Made by a program: the position numbers and the translations under genes. Source: CAZQIC01 sp964593555 (GTDB lineage Bacteria; Bacteroidota; Bacteroidia; JAFLBG01). From it: DNA of 28,622 nucleotides. The notes beneath the pieces were generated by a model. That model was not told the origin of the DNA and searched no databases. It saw only the letters and a list, made by a program, of their open reading frames with translations. The DNA is taken from positions 1 through 28,622 of the forward strand of contig CAZQIC010000055.1 in assembly GCA_964593555.1 (NCBI GenBank). Direction: 5' to 3'. How positions within the stretch are numbered: the stretch's first letter is position 1; the number at the start of each line of letters is the position of its first letter. Positions 25,901 to 28,622 of the stretch are shown in pieces.

Positions 25901-26949
25901 TCATTATAAAATATTTTCGCGTTACTGTAATCTTTATCACTAAAGGCATTATCTGCTTTAGCAATAGCGGCTTTGTATTTTTCTTCTATGTCTTTTGTCT
26001 GTTGCAGATCAGAAATTATTTTTTCTATTTCTGCGATCTTGTCTTTTGGATATTTATCAGTCGGTTTTAATGCCAGGGCCTCTTTGTAACTTGATATAGC
26101 ATTCGTAAATGATCTCTCTGTAAATTCCTTATCAGCCTTTGCAATGATTGCTTTGTATTTTTCATCACCTCTCTGGTCATTTGCCAGTTGTTCAAGAAGT
26201 TTATTTATCTCGGCTATCTTATCTTTTGGATATTGCTCATCAGGTTTAATCCCTTGTGCTTGCCTAAATGCAGCTATTGCTTCTTCGTATTTTTTTGCAG
26301 TGAAAGCTTTGTTACCTTTTTCAACTGCATCAGTGTAGCTACTGTTTGTCGTGTTTTGCGCCTGTTGCTGCTGTTTAAGTTTTTCGGCCGCTTCTTTGGC
26401 TAAACGTTCCTGCTCCTTCTGGCTTTCTTCTTCCAGCGCTTTGAGTTTTGCCAACGCTTCAAGCATCGACTCGGTATATTTCTGGTTAAAATTGAAATCC
26501 TCTGAAGCGGCATCATAATTTATTTTAGCAATGGGTTGATCAAGTATCGAGTAATCTACATTCTCAACTTCTTCAAAAATAGTTACCGTAAATTCAAATC
26601 CACCAAAACCAAATTCGGCCCTTTTGCTAGGAACACTTTTTGTTGTTACCGTAAATCTTTTAGTAATAAAGCCGGCCTTTGTTACTGTTATTTCGTAATC
26701 GTTATTGGAGGTTAATTCAAAATTAAATTTACCATTGCTTGAGGTGGATACTTTTTTTACCAATTGGCCGTTGGAGTAAAGGCTCACCATGGCGCCCTCT
26801 AATTTCTTACCTCCCTTTTCAACTTTACCACCAACTTCAAGTTTAAAATCCTGTGCAAGGAATGCTTCAGGCGCTATCAGCAACATAACCAATGCGGCAA
26901 TGCGGATAAATAACAAATTATGTATTGAATTATGTGTTCTCATATACAT
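22925..26949 (-). CDS. Giant TPR-like repeat protein with carboxypeptidase-regulatory domain (split by assembly gap)
   Basis: This is one gene broken by a run of N. The start is ATG at 26949 (ATG at 26943 also possible; the frame opens at a TTG). A signal peptide is followed by a carboxypeptidase-regulatory-like beta domain (KLEVGGKVEKGGKKLEGAMV, near residues 35-110), a charged helical linker with QQQQ, then about 17 repeats of 60 residues (consensus EEKYNAAIAAGDKAF, YNEALTYKAGEKYPKDK, ITEIDKLL). The C-terminal tail has WGWGGVFYF. The apparent frame change at the gap is an artefact of the 100-N filler. With the flanking 55-base duplicate merged, the product is about 1289 residues. Repeats resemble TPR helical pairs. 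It is probably a periplasmic or surface scaffold, and it is followed by the LecA-like gene after seven bases. More repeats may be missing in the gap. Confidence 0.85.
23132..26345 (-). repeat. Tandem 180-bp coding repeats (about 17 units)
   Basis: Units of exactly 180 bases recur in phase from about 26345 down to 23132, each encoding 60 residues. The seven units before the gap (reading the minus strand) and the nine after it are complete, and one unit is split by the gap. Outer units are the most divergent, while inner units are similar to each other. Units 5-8 and 9-12 correspond in order, pointing to duplication of a four-unit block. Confidence 0.9.
24903..25002. other. Assembly gap (100 N) flanked by identical 55-base ends
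   Basis: One hundred N, a usual placeholder for unknown length, interrupts the repeat gene. The 55 bases before it (24848-24902) are identical to the 55 after it (25003-25057), and the overlap, if collapsed, keeps frame and period. Confidence 0.95.
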
Positions 26950-26995
26950 CAATTCAATATCCTAATTATAAGATTCAATTGGGGGCTTTTTTTCA

Positions 26996-27003
26996 CAAAA
27001 ATA
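26996..27003 (-). promoter_or_regulatory. Candidate -7 element (TATTTTTG) for the repeat-protein unit
   Basis: On the minus strand TATTTTTG fits TAnnTTTG and lies 46 bases before the ATG at 26949. No good -33 partner is seen at proper spacing. The divergent DAO gene shares this 125-base intergenic region. Confidence 0.35.
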
Positions 27004-27041
27004 TAACTAGTAAATATCGGTAAAATTTGGCAAACACTTTG

Positions 27042-27049
27042 TAGCTTTG
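27042..27049 (+). promoter_or_regulatory. Bacteroidota -7 element (TAGCTTTG)
   Basis: TAGCTTTG fits TAnnTTTG and lies 28 bases before the oxidoreductase ATG. The nearest TTTG upstream (27026-27029) is only 12 bases away, so the -33 element is not convincing. Confidence 0.45.
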
Positions 27050-27077
27050 AGTACAACAAAAATGCCATAAAACGCGC

Positions 27078-28211
27078 ATGAATATTAGTTTTTGGGAATA
27101 TGATTCCTGCTTTGATAATGTTGATGTTGTTATAGTTGGTGCGGGTATTGTAGGCCTCTCCACTGCTATCAATCTAAAGTTAAGATCTCCGCGCCTAAAA
27201 GTGCTGGTTTTGGAACGGGGAGTGCTGCCTAGTGGCGCTAGCACTAAAAATGCAGGTTTCGCCTGTTTTGGAAGTCCTACTGAACTTATGGATGATCTCG
27301 ATACCCATACTGAATCTGATATGGTCGCATTGGTGCAAAGACGCTGGAAAGGGCTACAGCTGCTTCGTTCGACCTTGGGAGATGCCAATTTAGATTATAC
27401 GGATCATGGGGGGTATGAGTTGTTTGACAATGAGGCGGAATACGAGAAATGTTTAGATAGGCTTGAGAAAATAAATGGGCTACTCGCCGACGTGTTCGGT
27501 GCGAAAGATGTTTTTTCTAATGCTGATGATAGAATCGACTCTTTGGGATTTAAAAATACCAAGCATCTTATTTATAATAAATTGGAAGGACAATTGCATG
27601 CCGGAAAAATGATGAGCAGTCTTTTGCAGAAAGCGGTTGGTCTTGGGGTAATTATAATTAATGGAATTAACGTGAAAGATATCATTTCTGAAAGTAAAAA
27701 TAAGGTGCGATTGCGTTTTGACAATGAGCTGGAGTTTGTTGTTAAAAAAGTACTGGTGGCTACAAATGGTTTTGCAAAAAAAATAATGCCCGGCCTGGAA
27801 GTCATGCCGGCACGATCGCAGGTTATGGTGACAACACCATTGGAAAACCTGTCTGTTAAAGGTTCATTTCATTTTGATAAAGGGTATTATTATTTCAGGA
27901 ATATTGGTAATCGTATTTTACTGGGCGGAGGAAGAAATTTTGATATGCAAAATGAATTTACTGATGAGTTTGCGGTAACTGAACGAATTCAAAAAAGACT
28001 GGAAGAATTTTTAAGCACGGTAATATTGCCCGGAAAAAAGTATAGTATTGAGAGAAGATGGAGTGGAATAATGGGGGTTGGTCCTGAAAAAAGTACTATT
28101 ATAAAAGAGGTTGAACCTTCTGTTTTTTGTGCCGTGAGGATGGGTGGAATGGGGGTAGCCATAGGTTCCCTGGTGGCTGCCGAAGCCGCTGAAATGCTTA
28201 TCAACGGCTGA
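27078..28211 (+). CDS. FAD-dependent DAO-family oxidoreductase
   Basis: This 377-residue protein begins with a Rossmann FAD-binding motif, VVIVGAGIVGLS (GAGIVG at residues 21-26), followed by the family's LERGVLPSGASTKNAGF segment, where a GAS-type loop and an asparagine-alanine-glycine contact the flavin. The C-terminal RRWSGIMGVGPE and MGGMGVAIGSLVAAEAA segments close the FAD site. These are features of the D-amino-acid oxidase/glycine oxidase superfamily, which oxidises amines or amino acids. The substrate cannot be set from sequence. Length is normal and no signal peptide is visible, so it is likely cytoplasmic. It stands alone, divergent from the repeat-protein unit, and the next gene starts 101 bases later. 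Confidence 0.87.
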   Translation: MNISFWEYDSCFDNVDVVIVGAGIVGLSTAINLKLRSPRLKVLVLERGVLPSGASTKNAGFACFGSPTELMDDLDTHTESDMVALVQRRWKGLQLLRSTLGDANLDYTDHGGYELFDNEAEYEKCLDRLEKINGLLADVFGAKDVFSNADDRIDSLGFKNTKHLIYNKLEGQLHAGKMMSSLLQKAVGLGVIIINGINVKDIISESKNKVRLRFDNELEFVVKKVLVATNGFAKKIMPGLEVMPARSQVMVTTPLENLSVKGSFHFDKGYYYFRNIGNRILLGGGRNFDMQNEFTDEFAVTERIQKRLEEFLSTVILPGKKYSIERRWSGIMGVGPEKSTIIKEVEPSVFCAVRMGGMGVAIGSLVAAEAAEMLING

Positions 28212-28312
28212 TTTAGGGTATGTAATAAGTTGTTGATAATAAGCTTTTGTTGTTTTTTGTAATAAAATGATAATTCCTTATTATTGTATATTAACCTGAT
28301 ATTTGTTTAGAT

Positions 28313-28483
28313 ATGAAAAAGATAAAACAGTTTTTTGGATATAGAATGATAGTAACATTGATGTTACTTGGCGGTGTTTCTTTTGTTATGGAATCATGTA
28401 CAAAAGCTGCTTGTGGTACAAAGCATCACAAGAAGATGAAAAATAAACGCATTAAAAAGGGCACAAATTTTATGACGTATTAA
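28313..28483 (+). CDS. Small lipoprotein-like peptide
   Basis: This is a 56-residue frame. After a basic start (KKIKQFFGYR) comes a hydrophobic stretch (MIVTLMLLGGVSFVM) ending in ESC, which could be a lipoprotein cleavage site, although methionine and glutamate before the serine are poor for a lipobox. The mature part is short and very basic (KHHKKMKNKRIKKG) with a second cysteine. Bacteroidota genomes often carry such tiny basic lipoproteins of unknown function. An ATG, a signal-like N-terminus and a strong terminator 20 bases after its TAA make it a likely real gene. Confidence 0.6.
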   Translation: MKKIKQFFGYRMIVTLMLLGGVSFVMESCTKAACGTKHHKKMKNKRIKKGTNFMTY

Positions 28484-28502
28484 TAATTAGCTATAAAAAT
28501 TT

Positions 28503-28529
28503 AAAGGCGGACATGGTCCGCCTTTTTTT
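28503..28529 (+). terminator. Rho-independent terminator
   Basis: A perfect 10-base stem (AAAGGCGGAC at 28503-28512 with its complement at 28516-28525) has a 3-base loop and continues into a T run. It lies 20 bases after the small lipoprotein-like gene. Confidence 0.9.
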
Positions 28530-28591
28530 ATGCTTAATTTTTTAATTAAATTTTGTTTTTAGTAATTCTTCTGGCGCACGCATCTCATCAC

Positions 28592-28622
28592 TGGTGCAGA
28601 CAGCGGGACTTGAACCATTTTA
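28592..28622 (-). other. tRNA-3'-end-like fragment at contig edge
   Basis: Read on the minus strand, the last bases give a T-loop-like GGTTCAAGTCCC, a possible acceptor strand and a terminal CCA at 28594-28592. However, the 5' side of the T stem (AATGG) pairs with the 3' side (CCCGC) at only two positions, so it is either a degenerate or chimeric end or chance. The rest would lie off the window. Confidence 0.25.

Noticed and set aside
23132..26345. CRISPR array or noncoding satellite
   Set aside because: The 180-base units are open in one frame, diverge with codon-like pattern and have no short repeat/spacer alternation.
28592..28622. Confident tRNA gene call
   Set aside because: Only the T loop and CCA end are visible and the T stem has two of five pairs.

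Overview
The window looks like a contig from an AT-rich, probably uncultured Bacteroidota genome. The evidence is a very large secreted protein with SBBP, SprB-type and PKD repeats and a gliding-motility/type IX secretion C-terminal domain, several TAnnTTTG -7 promoter elements of the Bacteroidota type, and Bacteroidota-style domain combinations (carboxypeptidase-regulatory domain plus TPR-like repeats, YwqK/MORN-type repeats). The left end is a dispersed-looking palindromic repeat. The right end stops in a tRNA-like fragment.

Layout. 1-143: nested inverted repeats. 144-3958: two GT87/DUF2029-type membrane glycosyltransferases flank a well-conserved fumarylacetoacetase (last step of tyrosine breakdown). 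4014-6239: a long Rel/SpoT-type (p)ppGpp enzyme. 6247-11104 (minus): the 1439-residue T9SS cargo protein and, just upstream of it, a short SBBP fragment that looks like a broken paralogue. 11259-12776: a helical protein of unknown function. 12765-14804 (minus): a polytopic membrane protein whose 3' end overlaps it. 15051-20291: a three-gene operon with overlapping frames whose products look like the kleisin (MukF/MksF/JetA), the winged-helix partner (MukE/MksE/JetB) and the SMC ATPase (MukB/MksB/JetC) of a MukBEF/MksBEF/Wadjet-type condensin. A clear terminator follows directly, and no nuclease gene (JetD/MksG) is present. 20382-21904: a secreted YwqK-like protein, then a membrane fatty acid desaturase. 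21913-26949 (minus): a two-gene unit made of a giant 60-residue-repeat protein and a protein ending in a LecA (PA-IL)-like lectin domain. 27078-28483: a DAO-family flavin oxidoreductase and a tiny lipoprotein-like protein with its terminator.

The most interesting system is the condensin-like operon. Gene order F-E-B is as in MukFEB, the ATPase keeps Walker A and a signature-like motif, its Walker B aspartate appears replaced by glutamate, and its promoter region carries a perfect DnaA-box 9-mer. The most useful technical observation is that the 100-N gap in the repeat protein is flanked by the same 55 bases on both sides. Joining the contigs at that overlap restores both the reading frame and the exact 180-bp period, giving one gene of about 1289 residues.
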